Source of the DNA: Actinoplanes nipponensis
GTDB lineage: Bacteria; Actinomycetota; Actinomycetes; Mycobacteriales; Micromonosporaceae
Reading direction: 5' to 3'
DNA length: 64,000 nucleotides
Assembly (NCBI RefSeq): GCF_016862275.1
Contig: NZ_BOMQ01000053.1
Coordinates: forward strand, 1 to 64,000
Below, one piece after another: positions 25,357-34,640 of the stretch. Position numbers and translations under genes: made by a program. The notes under the pieces were generated by a model. It was given only the letters and a program-made list of their open reading frames with translations. It had not been told where the DNA came from and ran no database searches. Every line of letters begins with the position of its first letter. Position 1 is the first letter of the stretch.

Positions 25357-28300
25357 ATGCTCGATAACGAGCCGCAGGGCGGTGAACGGGACGGAGCTAC
25401 CACTCCTTCCGTCGATGCCGCCGAAAGCACCACACCCGTGCGCCGTACGCGTGCCCCGAGGCGGAAGGCGACCCCGGCCGCCGCTCCGGCGGTGGACGCT
25501 CCCGGCGCCGAGCCGGGTGCGGCCGACGAGGCCGCCGGCGCGGTCGACGCGGCGGCGGAGCAGGCGCCCGCCGCTCCGGTCCGCCGCCGTCGCAAGGCTG
25601 CGGCGCCCGCCGCCGCCCCGGCCGCCGAGCCGATAGCCGCCGACCCGGCCCCGGTGGCCGAGGACGCGCCCGGCGACAGTGAGCCGGTCGCGCCGGTGAA
25701 GGCCGTCCGCAGCCGCCGCAAGAAGGCCGTGCCGCCCGCCGCGCCGGTGGAGCCCGTGGAGCCCGTGGTCGAGGAGCCCGCCGCGGAGGAGGAGGAGCCG
25801 GTCGCCGAGGCCGCTCCCGCCGAGCCCGTCGCGCCGCCGGCCGCTCCGGTGATCGGCGTGCTGCCGCTCGACAACGACCTGGTGGAGGAGACTCCCGCCC
25901 CCCGCACCCGGGCCCGCAAGGCCGCCGCCCTGCCCCCGGCCGTGCTGTTCATGCCGCCGGAGCCCGAGACCGAGCCGGCGCCCACCCGTCGGACCCGCCG
26001 GGGTGCCGCGGCCGCTCCGGTGGCCGCACCCGTGGCGGACGAGACCGTCGCCGACGAGCCGCCGGCCGACGAGGTGGACGAGGCCGTCGAGGCCGAGGTC
26101 GCCGAGGCGCCGCGCCGGGCCACCCGCAGCCGGCGCCGCCGGGGCGCGGCCGCCGACGAGCCGGCCGAGGTGGCCGAGGTCGCCGAGCAGCCCGTGCTCG
26201 AGGAGGTCGACGAGACCGCCGACGACATCGAGGACGGCGCCGAGGACGAGCTCGACGAGGACGGCAACAGCCGCCGCCGTCGCCGGCGCGGGCGCCGGGG
26301 CCGGGGCCGCGGCAAGGGCCCGTCCGACGAGGGCGACGACATCGACGGCGAGGCCGAGGCCGGCGCGGAGGGCTCCGCGGAGACCGAGGCCGAGGACGAG
26401 GAGGACGCCGAGGACGGTGACGGGGTCACCCGCCGCCGGCGCCGCCGGCGTCGCAAGGGCGCCGGGGACGGCGAGACCGGTGGCATCGAGGACGGCGTGC
26501 ACACGGTCGTCCGGGTCCGCGAGCCGCGCACCCGGGAGCGCTCGGACGAGGTCCAGGGCGTGTCCGGTTCGACCCGGCTGGAGGCCAAGCGCCAGCGTCG
26601 CCGGGACGGGCGCGAGCAGCGCCGCACCCGGCCGCCGATCCTGAGCGAGTCGGAGTTCCTGGCCCGCCGCGAGGCGGTCGACCGGGTCATGGTCGTGCGG
26701 CAGAAGCCCGACCGGACCCAGATCGCCGTGCTCGAGGACGGCGTGCTCGTGGAGCACTACGTCTCCCGCACCACGTCCGGGACCATGGTCGGCAACGTCT
26801 ACCTCGGCAAGGTGCAGAACGTGCTGCCGAGCATGGAGGCGGCGTTCGTCGACGTCGGCCGGGGCCGCAACGCGGTGCTCTACGCCGGCGAGGTCAACTG
26901 GGACGCGACCGGGCTGGAGGGCCGGGCCCGCTCCATCGAGCAGGCGCTGCGCTCCGGCGACTCGGTGCTGGTGCAGGTCACCAAGGACCCGATCGGGCAC
27001 AAGGGCGCCCGGCTGAGCAGCCACATCGCGCTCTCCGGCCGGCACCTGGTCTACGTGCCGAACGGCAACGCGTCCGGGATCAGCCGCAAGCTGCCCGACA
27101 ACGAGCGCAAGCGCCTGCGCGACGTGCTGAAGAAGCTGGTGCCGGACGGCGCCGGGGTCATCGTGCGGACCGCCGCCGAGGGCGCCAGCGAGGACGAGCT
27201 GGCCCGCGACGTCAAGCGGCTGCAGGCGCAGTGGGACGACATCCAGGCCAAGGCGGCCGAGGGCCACGCGCCCGCGGCGCTGTCCGAGGAGCCCGACCTG
27301 GTCATCCGGGTGGTCCGGGACCTGTTCAACGAGGACTTCCGCGAGGTGGTCATCCAGGGCGAGCAGGCCTACGGCGAGGTGGAGAGCTACCTCGAGTCGG
27401 TCTCGCCCGAGCTGCTCGAACGGCTGCACCGCTACACCGGCACGGCCGACATCTTCGCCGACAAGCGCATCGACGAGCAGATCCTCAAGGGCCTGGACCG
27501 CAAGGTCTTCCTGCCCTCGGGTGGCCACCTGGTGATCGACCGCACCGAGGCGATGACGGTGGTCGACGTCAACACCGGCAAGTACACCGGCGCGGGCGGC
27601 AACCTCGAGGAGACGGTCACCCGCAACAACCTGGAAGCGGCCGAGGAGATCGTCCGCCAGCTGCGGCTGCGCGACATCGGCGGCATCGTGGTGATCGACT
27701 TCATCGACATGGTGCTGGAGAGCAACCGCGAGCTGGTGCTGCGCCGGCTGACCGAGTGCCTGGGCCGGGACCGGACCAAGCACCAGGTCACCGAGATCAC
27801 CTCGCTGGGCCTGGTGCAGATGACCCGCAAGCGGATCGGCGCGGGTCTGCTCGAGGCGTTCACCGAGACCTGCGACCACTGCAAGGGCCGCGGTCTGATC
27901 ATCCACACCGAGCCGGTGCCGGAGAAGCGGGTACCGGGCGCGGCGACCCAGGTCAAGGCGGTCGCCGCGGCGGCCCGCACCGAGGCGCCGGCCCAGCCGG
28001 CGGGCACCACCAAGTCGCGCCGCCGCCGTGGCGGCGGCAGTGCCGAGCAGGCCCCGGTCGAGACCGAGCCGGTCGTCGCGGAAGCGGCTCCGGCTTCGAC
28101 CCCGGCTCCGGCTCCGGCTTCGACCCCGGCCCCGGCCGTGGCGCCGGCGGTCCACGACCGGACCACCGAGGACCCGGCCGCGGAGACGGCCGGTCTGCCG
28201 GCCGGCGAGTCGCCGACCCGGGCCTCCGGTTCCGGCGCGGCCCCGGCGGCGGGTTCCGGGATCGTCGCGCGTACGGCGCCGGCGGCCACCACGGCCGGCG

Positions 28301-28521
28301 ACGACGAGTACGACATCAGCGGCTACGACCTGTCCCGGTACGAGGGCGGCGCCGGCACGGCGTACCCGGCGGCCGAGCCGTTGCAGCTGACCGGCTCCGA
28401 CGACCCGGACGCGGCCGAGGAGGACGACGAGGACGGCGACGACGACGAGCCCGTCGGCGCGGGAGCGGGCGGCCGGCGTCGTTCGCGGCGCGGCGGCACC
28501 CGGCGGCGGACCCGCCCGTAA
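25357..28521 (+). CDS. rne: Ribonuclease E/G
   Basis: A 1054-aa endoribonuclease for mRNA decay and rRNA/tRNA maturation. Residues 1-430 are low complexity, alternating Ala/Pro/Glu runs with Arg-rich patches (SRRRRRRGRRGRGRGKG), probably RNA- or protein-binding. The S1 domain follows (about 470-560, SGTMVGNVYLGKVQNVLPSM). The DNase I-like catalytic part has Asp in VVDVNTGKY (near 734) and VVIDFID (near 778), and the Zn-link is CDHCKG (near 837). Residues 860-1054 are again disordered. Catalytic-core location between two tails is typical of actinobacterial RNase E. ATG with a weak GGAGAG site upstream. It precedes rplU-rpmA-obgE as in Streptomyces. Confidence 0.95.
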   Translation: MLDNEPQGGERDGATTPSVDAAESTTPVRRTRAPRRKATPAAAPAVDAPGAEPGAADEAAGAVDAAAEQAPAAPVRRRRKAAAPAAAPAAEPIAADPAPVAEDAPGDSEPVAPVKAVRSRRKKAVPPAAPVEPVEPVVEEPAAEEEEPVAEAAPAEPVAPPAAPVIGVLPLDNDLVEETPAPRTRARKAAALPPAVLFMPPEPETEPAPTRRTRRGAAAAPVAAPVADETVADEPPADEVDEAVEAEVAEAPRRATRSRRRRGAAADEPAEVAEVAEQPVLEEVDETADDIEDGAEDELDEDGNSRRRRRRGRRGRGRGKGPSDEGDDIDGEAEAGAEGSAETEAEDEEDAEDGDGVTRRRRRRRRKGAGDGETGGIEDGVHTVVRVREPRTRERSDEVQGVSGSTRLEAKRQRRRDGREQRRTRPPILSESEFLARREAVDRVMVVRQKPDRTQIAVLEDGVLVEHYVSRTTSGTMVGNVYLGKVQNVLPSMEAAFVDVGRGRNAVLYAGEVNWDATGLEGRARSIEQALRSGDSVLVQVTKDPIGHKGARLSSHIALSGRHLVYVPNGNASGISRKLPDNERKRLRDVLKKLVPDGAGVIVRTAAEGASEDELARDVKRLQAQWDDIQAKAAEGHAPAALSEEPDLVIRVVRDLFNEDFREVVIQGEQAYGEVESYLESVSPELLERLHRYTGTADIFADKRIDEQILKGLDRKVFLPSGGHLVIDRTEAMTVVDVNTGKYTGAGGNLEETVTRNNLEAAEEIVRQLRLRDIGGIVVIDFIDMVLESNRELVLRRLTECLGRDRTKHQVTEITSLGLVQMTRKRIGAGLLEAFTETCDHCKGRGLIIHTEPVPEKRVPGAATQVKAVAAAARTEAPAQPAGTTKSRRRRGGGSAEQAPVETEPVVAEAAPASTPAPAPASTPAPAVAPAVHDRTTEDPAAETAGLPAGESPTRASGSGAAPAAGSGIVARTAPAATTAGDDEYDISGYDLSRYEGGAGTAYPAAEPLQLTGSDDPDAAEEDDEDGDDDEPVGAGAGGRRRSRRGGTRRRTRP

Positions 28522-28523
28522 GC

Positions 28524-28582
28524 GTGGTGGCCGGCGGCCTCGGCGGGGTTCTCCCGGCCGGGGCCGCCCGGCGCAGCCACCA
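28524..28582 (+). terminator. GC-rich hairpin terminator after rne
   Basis: Nested inverted repeats: TGGTGGC near 28526 pairs with GCCACCA near 28575, and an inner GGCGGCC/GGCCGCC arm flanks a TTCT loop. There is no T tract. It separates rne from the lipoprotein gene. Confidence 0.6.
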
Positions 28583-28645
28583 TGATCTATCTCGGTTACC
28601 CTCGTGATTCCCCCGAGCCCCACCCGCGAGGAGTACCGATCCCCG

Positions 28646-29176
28646 ATGCGACGCCTGCTGTGCGTGACCGCCGTGAGCGGCGCCTTCCTTCTGTCCGGCG
28701 CCGGTTGCTCGTCCGACGAGCCGGCGGGCACCGCCTCCGCGCCGACATCGGTCACCCCCGGGGCCTCGGCGCCGGCGGCCGGCGGCAGCGCCGGCCCGGC
28801 CGCGGCCGGCCCGTCGGCCGGCTCGGGTGACGCGGCGCTGTCGGGCAACAGCGAGGCCATCTGCCAGCAGGCGGCGAAGACCGGCGGCGACGCCGCCAAG
28901 AACTTCGCGCAGGACCTGAAGCTGCTCATCGACGCCCAGTCGGCGCAGGACGCCGACCAGGTCGCCAAGGCCAAGGCGAAGACCACCCGAGACGTCGAGA
29001 ACTACTCGTACGCGCTGACCGACATGTCGAAGCTGGCCGCCGATCCCGCGCTCAAGGCGGCCCTGGCCGACATGGGCCGGCAGGTCACCGCCCTCAAGGG
29101 TGACGTGACCAAGCTCGACGCCGACCGGCTCACGAAGCTCCAGGAGACCCTCGACCAGGCCTGCGGCAAGGGCTGA
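28646..29176 (+). CDS. Putative secreted lipoprotein
   Basis: A 176-aa protein: signal peptide MRRLLCVTAVSGAFLLSGAGC with a lipid-attachment-like Cys21 (the -3 position is Gly, so the lipobox is weak). A Ser/Ala/Pro/Gly linker spans about 22-75. A helical domain (about 80-176) contains two cysteines (AICQQA and LDQACGKG) and many Lys/Asp/Ala heptad-like repeats. The ATG at 28646 follows GAGGAG at about 12 bases; an in-frame ATG at 28604 would hide the signal peptide. Function unknown. It lies between rne and rplU, where no conserved partner is expected. Confidence 0.75.
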   Translation: MRRLLCVTAVSGAFLLSGAGCSSDEPAGTASAPTSVTPGASAPAAGGSAGPAAAGPSAGSGDAALSGNSEAICQQAAKTGGDAAKNFAQDLKLLIDAQSAQDADQVAKAKAKTTRDVENYSYALTDMSKLAADPALKAALADMGRQVTALKGDVTKLDADRLTKLQETLDQACGKG

Positions 29177-29212
29177 GCCCTCCCCGGTTTGGGTCCCGGG
29201 CGTTCGATGAAG

Positions 29213-29243
29213 TAGTCTTTCTGACGGCGCATTTTCGTGCGCC
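29213..29243 (+). promoter_or_regulatory. Promoter and 5' hairpin of the rplU-rpmA leader
   Basis: TAGTCT (29213-29218) is a -10 candidate, with a poor -35 (TTGGGT, 29189-29194) 18 bases upstream. The RNA would begin near 29225 and carry a perfect 6-bp hairpin (29226-29231 with 29238-29243) at its 5' end, followed by a leader of about 110 nt before rplU. Confidence 0.45.
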
Positions 29244-29354
29244 TGTTCCGTGCGCGCCGTGGCCCTTCCCCCTCCGGAAGCCGGGCGCCCGCCGGGATTC
29301 AGTTTCATCCGCCAGCAGCTCTTTCGCTGCGTAAGTCTCAGGGAGTCCGCGTCG

Positions 29355-29669
29355 ATGTACGCGATCGTCAAGACCGGCGGCAAGCAGTACAAGGTTGCCG
29401 AGGGCGACGTGATCGAGGTCGAGAAGCTCGCGGGTGTGCCCGGCGACGCCCTGACCCTCGCCGCGGTCCTCCTCGTCGACGGTGACAACCTGGTGACCGA
29501 TGCGGCCAAGCTTGCCAGCGTGACGGTGTCCGGCGAGATCGCCGAGCACACCAAGGGTCCGAAGATCCGGATCCACAAGTTCAAGAACAAGACCGGCTAC
29601 CACAAGCGCCAGGGGCACCGTCAGCCGCTGACCCGCGTCAAGGTGACCGGCATCAAGAGCGGGAAGTAG
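29355..29669 (+). CDS. rplU: 50S ribosomal protein L21
   Basis: A 104-aa L21: MYAIVKTGGKQYKV at the N-terminus, GPKIRIHKFKNKTGYHKRQGHRQ near the C-terminus (the conserved rRNA-binding KxKKxYxxxxGHRQ pattern). It binds 23S rRNA in the large subunit. The ATG at 29355 gives the universal start, while the reading frame open from 29250 is leader. It is followed at 8 bp by rpmA. Confidence 0.97.
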   Translation: MYAIVKTGGKQYKVAEGDVIEVEKLAGVPGDALTLAAVLLVDGDNLVTDAAKLASVTVSGEIAEHTKGPKIRIHKFKNKTGYHKRQGHRQPLTRVKVTGIKSGK

Positions 29670-29677
29670 GGGCAGCC

Positions 29678-29935
29678 ATGGCTCACAAAAAGGGTGCGTC
29701 CAGCTCCCGCAACGGCCGCGACTCCGCCGCCCAGCGGCTGGGCGTCAAGCGGTTCGGCGGCCAGCTGGTCAACGCCGGCGAGATCATCATCCGCCAGCGG
29801 GGCACGAAGTTCCACCCGGGAGAGCTCGTCGGCCGCGGCGGCGACGACACGCTGTTCGCGCTGGCCAAGGGCAATGTGCTCTTCGGCCACACGCGGGGTC
29901 GCAAGACCATCAGCATCGTGCCGGTGGCGGAGTAA
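29678..29935 (+). CDS. rpmA: 50S ribosomal protein L27
   Basis: An 85-aa L27 starting MAHKKGASSSRNGRDS and containing RLGVKRFGGQLVNAGEIIIRQRGTKFHPG. It lies near the peptidyl-transferase centre. Unlike Firmicute L27 there is no N-terminal extension needing cleavage. A GTAGGGG ribosome site precedes the ATG. It is cotranscribed with rplU and ends just before a strong terminator. Confidence 0.97.
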   Translation: MAHKKGASSSRNGRDSAAQRLGVKRFGGQLVNAGEIIIRQRGTKFHPGELVGRGGDDTLFALAKGNVLFGHTRGRKTISIVPVAE

Positions 29936-29949
29936 AGCACCACGTCACA

Positions 29950-29998
29950 GCGGGCCGCGGACCTCTCGGGGTCCGTGGCCCGCTGTTTGCTTTTTCTG
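29950..29998 (+). terminator. Strong intrinsic terminator after rpmA
   Basis: A 17-bp stem with one G-T wobble (29950-29966 with 29973-29989), a 6-base loop, then TTGCTTTTTCT. It is one of the few terminators here with a real T tract. Confidence 0.9.
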
Positions 29999-30017
29999 GT
30001 TGAGGTAGGAGAACACA

Positions 30018-31514
30018 GTGGCTACGTTCGTCGACCGGGTTGTGCTGCACCTGCAGGCAGGTGACGGCGGCCACGGCTGTGTCTCCGTGCGCCGCGAGAA
30101 GTTCAAGCCGCTCGGGGGTCCCGACGGCGGTGACGGCGGGCACGGCGGCGGCATCACGCTCGTCGTCGATCCGCAGCAGCACACCCTGCTGGACTTTCAC
30201 TTCCATCCGCACGTCAAGGCGCCCAGCGGCACCGGCGGCATGGGCGCCAACCGCGACGGCGCCAAGGGCCGCGACCTGATCCTGCAGGTGCCCGACGGCA
30301 CGGTCGTGCAGACGCCCGACGGTGAGGTGCTGGCCGACATGATCGGCGAGGGCACCACCTTCGAGGTGGCCCGCGGCGGGCGCGGCGGGCGCGGCAACGC
30401 CTCGCTGGCCAACGCCCGGCGCAAGGTGCCCGGCTTCGCCGAGCTGGGTGAGCCCGGCGACCAGCTCGACGTCGTGCTCGAGCTCAAGAGCGTGGCCGAC
30501 GTCGGCCTGGTGGGTTTCCCCTCGGCCGGCAAGTCCTCGCTGATCTCGGTGATGTCGGCGGCCAAGCCGAAGATCGCCGACTACCCGTTCACCACGCTGG
30601 TGCCGAACCTGGGCGTCGTGCAGGCCGGCGACCAGACCTTCACGGTCGCCGACGTGCCCGGCCTGATCCCGGGCGCGGCCACCGGCAAGGGGCTGGGCCT
30701 GGAGTTCCTGCGGCACATCGAGCGGACCTCGGTGCTGGTGCACGTGCTGGACGCCGCGGCGCCCGAGATCGAGCGGGACCCGCTGGCCGACCTGGAGGCG
30801 ATCGAGGCGGAGCTGGCCGCGTACGGCGGGCTCGAGGAGCGGCCGCGGCTGGTCGTGCTCAACAAGATCGACATCCCGGACGGCCGCGACCTCGCGGAGA
30901 TGGTGCGCCCCGAGCTCGAGGCCCGCGGCATGCCGGTGCACGAGGTCAGCGCGGTGACCCGGGAGGGCCTCAAGGAGCTGGTCTACGCCCTGGCCGAGGC
31001 CGTCGCGGCGCACCGGCTGGCCAAGCCCGCCCCCGAGGCGACCCGGGCCGTGGTGCGGCCCCGCGCGGTCGACGAGAAGGGCTTCACCATCGAGGTCGAC
31101 GGCGACGGCGTGTACGTCGTCCGCGGCGCCCAGGTGGAGCGCTGGGTCCGGCAGACCAACTTCGACAACGACGAGGCGATCGGCTACCTCGGCGACCGGC
31201 TCGACCGCCTCGGCGTCGAGGCCGCGCTGGCCAAGCAGGGCGCCAAGGCCGGTGACCCGGTGCGGATCGGCGACCGCGAGTTCGACTGGCAGCCCAACAC
31301 CGGCGAGTACATCTCGGGCCCGCGGGGCACGGACATCCGGCTCGAGGAGACCAACACCCGGGCCAGCGCCGCGGCGCGGCTGGCGGCCCGCAAGGCCCGC
31401 CGGGTCCGCGGCGACGACGAGCTGCTGCACATGGCCGAGGACGGCACCGTCTCGACGGTCTCCATGGCGTCGCGGCCGGTGCTGGTCTCCGACGACGAGG
31501 ACGACGACGAGTAG
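30018..31514 (+). CDS. obgE: GTPase ObgE/CgtA
   Basis: A 498-aa ribosome-associated GTPase acting in 50S assembly and stress control. The Gly-rich Obg fold (1-158) starts ATFVDRVVLHLQAGDGGHG. The G domain has GFPSAGKSS (near 166), the switch TTLVPN, DVPG and NKID. The C-terminal OCT domain (about 345-425, NFDNDEAIGYLGDRLDRLGVE) is followed by an extra charged tail (about 430-498) ending in an acidic Asp/Glu run, common in actinobacteria. The GTG start follows TAGGAGA at 30006-30012. It has its own transcription unit after the rpmA terminator. Confidence 0.96.
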   Translation: MATFVDRVVLHLQAGDGGHGCVSVRREKFKPLGGPDGGDGGHGGGITLVVDPQQHTLLDFHFHPHVKAPSGTGGMGANRDGAKGRDLILQVPDGTVVQTPDGEVLADMIGEGTTFEVARGGRGGRGNASLANARRKVPGFAELGEPGDQLDVVLELKSVADVGLVGFPSAGKSSLISVMSAAKPKIADYPFTTLVPNLGVVQAGDQTFTVADVPGLIPGAATGKGLGLEFLRHIERTSVLVHVLDAAAPEIERDPLADLEAIEAELAAYGGLEERPRLVVLNKIDIPDGRDLAEMVRPELEARGMPVHEVSAVTREGLKELVYALAEAVAAHRLAKPAPEATRAVVRPRAVDEKGFTIEVDGDGVYVVRGAQVERWVRQTNFDNDEAIGYLGDRLDRLGVEAALAKQGAKAGDPVRIGDREFDWQPNTGEYISGPRGTDIRLEETNTRASAAARLAARKARRVRGDDELLHMAEDGTVSTVSMASRPVLVSDDEDDDE

Positions 31515-31565
31515 GCCGTTTCGCCGGGTGCCGGCCAGATCCCCGCAACCCGGCGGAAACGGGCC
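31514..31565 (+). terminator. Hairpin terminator after obgE
   Basis: Inverted repeat 31514-31529 with 31548-31565 (CGTTTCGCCGGGT / ACCCGGCGGAAACG, one bulge), loop of about 18 bases, no T tract. It lies directly before the promoter of the GNAT gene. Confidence 0.65.
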
Positions 31566-31570
31566 CGATC

Positions 31571-31576
31571 TAGGGT
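31571..31576 (+). promoter_or_regulatory. -10 element (TAGGGT) of the GNAT gene
   Basis: TAGGGT ends 7 bases before the GTG at 31584. It overlaps the earlier GTG at 31575, which argues against that start. Confidence 0.55.
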
Positions 31577-31583
31577 GACCGGC

Positions 31584-32042
31584 GTGCTGATCGAATCGCG
31601 TGCCTCGTCCGACGCCGAACTGTCCGCCCTGGTGATCGCCCAGCAGAAGGAGCTGAGCGACGCCGACGGCGGGGCCGACGGCGTCGTCTACATGCCGCGC
31701 GACGACGCCGCGTACCTGGTGGTGGTGCTGCACGGTCGGGCGGTGGCGTGCGGTGCGTGGCAGCCGCTGGAGCCCGGCGTGGCCGAGCTGAAGCGGATGT
31801 ACGTGCGTCCGGCGTTCCGTGGCCGCGGCATCGCCCGCCAGCTCATCGTGGCGCTCGAGGAGGAGGCGCTGGCCGACGGCCGGCCGGTGCTGCGGCTGGA
31901 GACCGGCACCTACCTGCCGGCGGCGATCGGCCTCTACCGCTCGGCGGGCTACCACCCGATCCCGGTCTTCGGCGAGTACCTCGGCAACCCGTACAGCGTG
32001 TGCTTCGAGAAGTCGCTGGTGGCGGCCCCGGCCCGGGGATAG
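31584..32042 (+). CDS. GNAT family N-acetyltransferase
   Basis: A 152-aa GNAT enzyme. The acetyl-CoA motif A reads VAELKRMYVRPAFRGRGIARQLI, with the R-G-R-G-I-A pyrophosphate loop, and motif B reads IGLYRSAGYHPI. The substrate is unknown. The GTG at 31584 is chosen over the one at 31575 because a -10 hexamer covers the latter. It is a single gene between obgE and pepN. Confidence 0.85.
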   Translation: MLIESRASSDAELSALVIAQQKELSDADGGADGVVYMPRDDAAYLVVVLHGRAVACGAWQPLEPGVAELKRMYVRPAFRGRGIARQLIVALEEEALADGRPVLRLETGTYLPAAIGLYRSAGYHPIPVFGEYLGNPYSVCFEKSLVAAPARG

Positions 32043-32089
32043 GCCGGCGGTCACCGGGAGTCGGACTGCGTCATGACCATGGCGACCGG

Positions 32090-32095
32090 CATGAT
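32090..32095 (+). promoter_or_regulatory. -10-like element (CATGAT) of pepN
   Basis: CATGAT ends 6 bases before the ATG at 32102. No ribosome site is present. Confidence 0.4.
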
Positions 32096-32101
32096 GGGCG
32101 G

Positions 32102-34612
32102 ATGCCGAGCCTGACCCGCGCCGAGGCCACCGCCCGGGCCGCCGCCCTGACCGTCACCGGGTACGACATCGATCTCGACCTGACCGGCGGGGGTGACACC
32201 TTCCGGTCCCGGACGGTGCTGCGCTTCGCCGCCGAGCCGGGCGGCTCGGCCTTCGTCGAGTTCGAGCCGGCCGAGCTGGTCTCGGTCACGCTCAACGGCA
32301 AGCCGGTGGACCCGGCCGAGCCGGTCGGGGAACGGCTCGCCCTCACCGGGCTGGCCGAGCGCAACGAACTGGTCGTCGAGGCGCTGATGACCTACTCGAA
32401 CACGGGGGAGGGGCTGCACCGCTTCACCGACCCGGCCGACGGCTGCGTCTACCTGTACGCGCACATGTTCCTGGACGGCGCCCGGCGGATCTTCCCCTGC
32501 TTCGACCAGCCCGATCTCAAGGCGCCGTTCACGCTGGCCGTGACCGCTCCCGACGGCTGGCTCGTCGCCGCCAACGGGGAGCCGGCCGGCGCCGCCGACG
32601 GCGGGCGGTTCACCTTCGCGCCGACCAAGCCGCTGGCGACGTACTTCGTCTCGCTCATCGCCGGGCCGTACCACGCGCGCACCGACTCCCACGACGGCAT
32701 CCCGCTGGCCCTCTACTGCCGCCGGGCGCTGGCCGAGCACCTCGACGAGCAGGCCGCGGAGATCTTCACCGTCACCAAGCAGTGCCTGGACCGCTACCAC
32801 GAGCTCTTCGCGGTGCGGTACCCGTTCGGCCACTACCAGCAGGCGTTCGTCCCCGAGTTCAACTTCGGCGCGATGGAGAACCCCGGGCTGGTGGTCTTCC
32901 GCGACGAGTTCATCCACCGTTCGGCGGTCACCGACGCCGAACGGGAGCAGCGCGCCATGGTCATCGCGCACGAGATGGCCCACCAGTGGTTCGGCGACCT
33001 GGTCACCATGGCCTGGTGGGACGACCTGTGGCTGAACGAGTCGTTCGCCGAGTACCTGGGCACCCGGATCACCGCCGAGGCGACCGCGTTCACCGAGACC
33101 TGGACGACGTTCGCGATGCAGCGCAAGGCCTGGGGCATGCGCGCCGACCAGCGCCCGTCCACCCATCCGGTCGCGCCGACCGACGTCGACGACACCGCGC
33201 TGGCCCTGCTCAACTTCGACGGCATCTCGTACGCCAAGGGCGCCGCCGTGCTGCGCCAGCTGGTCGCCTGGGTGGGCGACGAGGCGTTCCTGGCCGGGCT
33301 CAACGAGCACTTCGCGGCGCACGCGTACGGCAACGCCACCCTGGCCGACCTGCTCGCCGCCGTCTCGAAGGCCTCCGGCCGGGACCTGACCGGCTGGGCC
33401 GACGTCTGGCTGCGCCGCGCCCAGCTGAACACGCTGCGCGCCGAGGTCGAGCGCGACGAGCAGGGCCGCTACACGGCGGTCGGCCTGGTCCAGACGGCGC
33501 CGGAGGACTATCCGACCCTGCGGCCGCACCGGATCGGGGTCGGGCTCTACGACCGCGGGCCGGACGGCGCCGTGGTGCGGCGCCGGCTGCTGGAGGTGGA
33601 CATCGACCCGGCCGCGGACGGTGGCCGTACCCCGCTGCCCGAGCTGACCGGGGAGCCGGCGGCGGAGCTGCTGCTGGTCAACGACGGCGACCTCGCGTAC
33701 GCCAAGATCCGGCTGGACGCGGCGTCGGCGGACGCCGTACCGCAGATGTTGCCCCTGCTGGACGATTCGCTGGCCCGCGCGCTGGTCTGGGGGGCCACCA
33801 TCGATGCCGTCGCCGACGGCGAGCGGCCGGTCGCCGAGCTGGTCACGCTGGTCCTGGCCGCGCTGCCGGTCGAGCGCGAGGTGGCGCTGGTCGAGGACGT
33901 GTTGCGGATGACCCGCTCGCTGGTCGACCGCTATCCGGCCCCGGAGTCGCGGCCCGCGGCCCTGGACATGCTCGCGCGGGCCGCCGACCGGCTGCTGTCG
34001 GCGGCCGAGCCGGGTGGTTCACGCCAGCTCGCCGCGGTACGGGGGCTGATCAGCGCGAGCACCGACGAGCCGCGGCTGCGCGGCTGGCTCGCCGGCGAGG
34101 GCGTGCCGCGGGGCGTGACCGTCGACGAGGACCTGCGCTGGCTCATCCTGTACCGGCTGGTCGTGCTCGGGGCGGCCGGGCCGGAGGAGATCGAGGCCAT
34201 GCTGGCCGCCGACCTGAGCGCCACCGGTGAGCAGCGGGCGGCGCTCTGCCGGGCCGCGCTGCCGGACGCCGGGGCCAAGGCCCGGGCCTGGGAGCTGATC
34301 ATCAACGACACGACCGCCTCCAACCGGATCCTGGAGGCCACCGCGCACGGCTTCTGGCAGCCGGAACAGCTCGAGCTGACGGACGGCTACGTGGCCCGTT
34401 ACTTCTCCGACATGCCGGGCATGCTGGGGCGGCGGACCGGGATGAGCGGAGAGCGGGTGGCCGTCGCGGCGTACCCCTCGGTGGTCGTCAGCCCGCGGAC
34501 CAGGGAGCTGGCCGCGGGGCTGTTGGCAGCCCCGGATCTCTCCTCGATCCTGCGGCGGGTCGTCATGGACGGCGACGACGACGTCCGTCGAGCCCTCTTG
34601 GCCCGGGGATAG
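32102..34612 (+). CDS. pepN: Aminopeptidase N (M1 family)
   Basis: An 836-aa zinc aminopeptidase that removes N-terminal residues from peptides in the cytoplasm. The exopeptidase motif GAMEN lies at 256-260, the zinc site HEMAH at 290-294 and the third ligand Glu313 in LNESFAEYLG. The helical ERAP1-like C-terminal domain (about 520-836) is complete. Length (830-860) fits the actinobacterial PepN. The ATG at 32102 gives MPSLTRAEATARAAALTVTGYDIDLDL, the usual N-terminus. It forms its own transcription unit. Confidence 0.95.
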   Translation: MPSLTRAEATARAAALTVTGYDIDLDLTGGGDTFRSRTVLRFAAEPGGSAFVEFEPAELVSVTLNGKPVDPAEPVGERLALTGLAERNELVVEALMTYSNTGEGLHRFTDPADGCVYLYAHMFLDGARRIFPCFDQPDLKAPFTLAVTAPDGWLVAANGEPAGAADGGRFTFAPTKPLATYFVSLIAGPYHARTDSHDGIPLALYCRRALAEHLDEQAAEIFTVTKQCLDRYHELFAVRYPFGHYQQAFVPEFNFGAMENPGLVVFRDEFIHRSAVTDAEREQRAMVIAHEMAHQWFGDLVTMAWWDDLWLNESFAEYLGTRITAEATAFTETWTTFAMQRKAWGMRADQRPSTHPVAPTDVDDTALALLNFDGISYAKGAAVLRQLVAWVGDEAFLAGLNEHFAAHAYGNATLADLLAAVSKASGRDLTGWADVWLRRAQLNTLRAEVERDEQGRYTAVGLVQTAPEDYPTLRPHRIGVGLYDRGPDGAVVRRRLLEVDIDPAADGGRTPLPELTGEPAAELLLVNDGDLAYAKIRLDAASADAVPQMLPLLDDSLARALVWGATIDAVADGERPVAELVTLVLAALPVEREVALVEDVLRMTRSLVDRYPAPESRPAALDMLARAADRLLSAAEPGGSRQLAAVRGLISASTDEPRLRGWLAGEGVPRGVTVDEDLRWLILYRLVVLGAAGPEEIEAMLAADLSATGEQRAALCRAALPDAGAKARAWELIINDTTASNRILEATAHGFWQPEQLELTDGYVARYFSDMPGMLGRRTGMSGERVAVAAYPSVVVSPRTRELAAGLLAAPDLSSILRRVVMDGDDDVRRALLARG

Positions 34613-34640
34613 CGGATTCGGCCCGTTGTCCCGGTATGAG

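Noticed and set aside
25318..28986. 1222-residue minus-strand ORF opposite rne
   Set aside because: Antisense shadow of rne; no ribosome site and no recognisable fold, while the plus strand has S1 and RNase E catalytic motifs.
29160..29350. Known L20/L21 leader motif
   Set aside because: No conserved leader structure could be recognised by eye beyond one small hairpin; not called as a named RNA.
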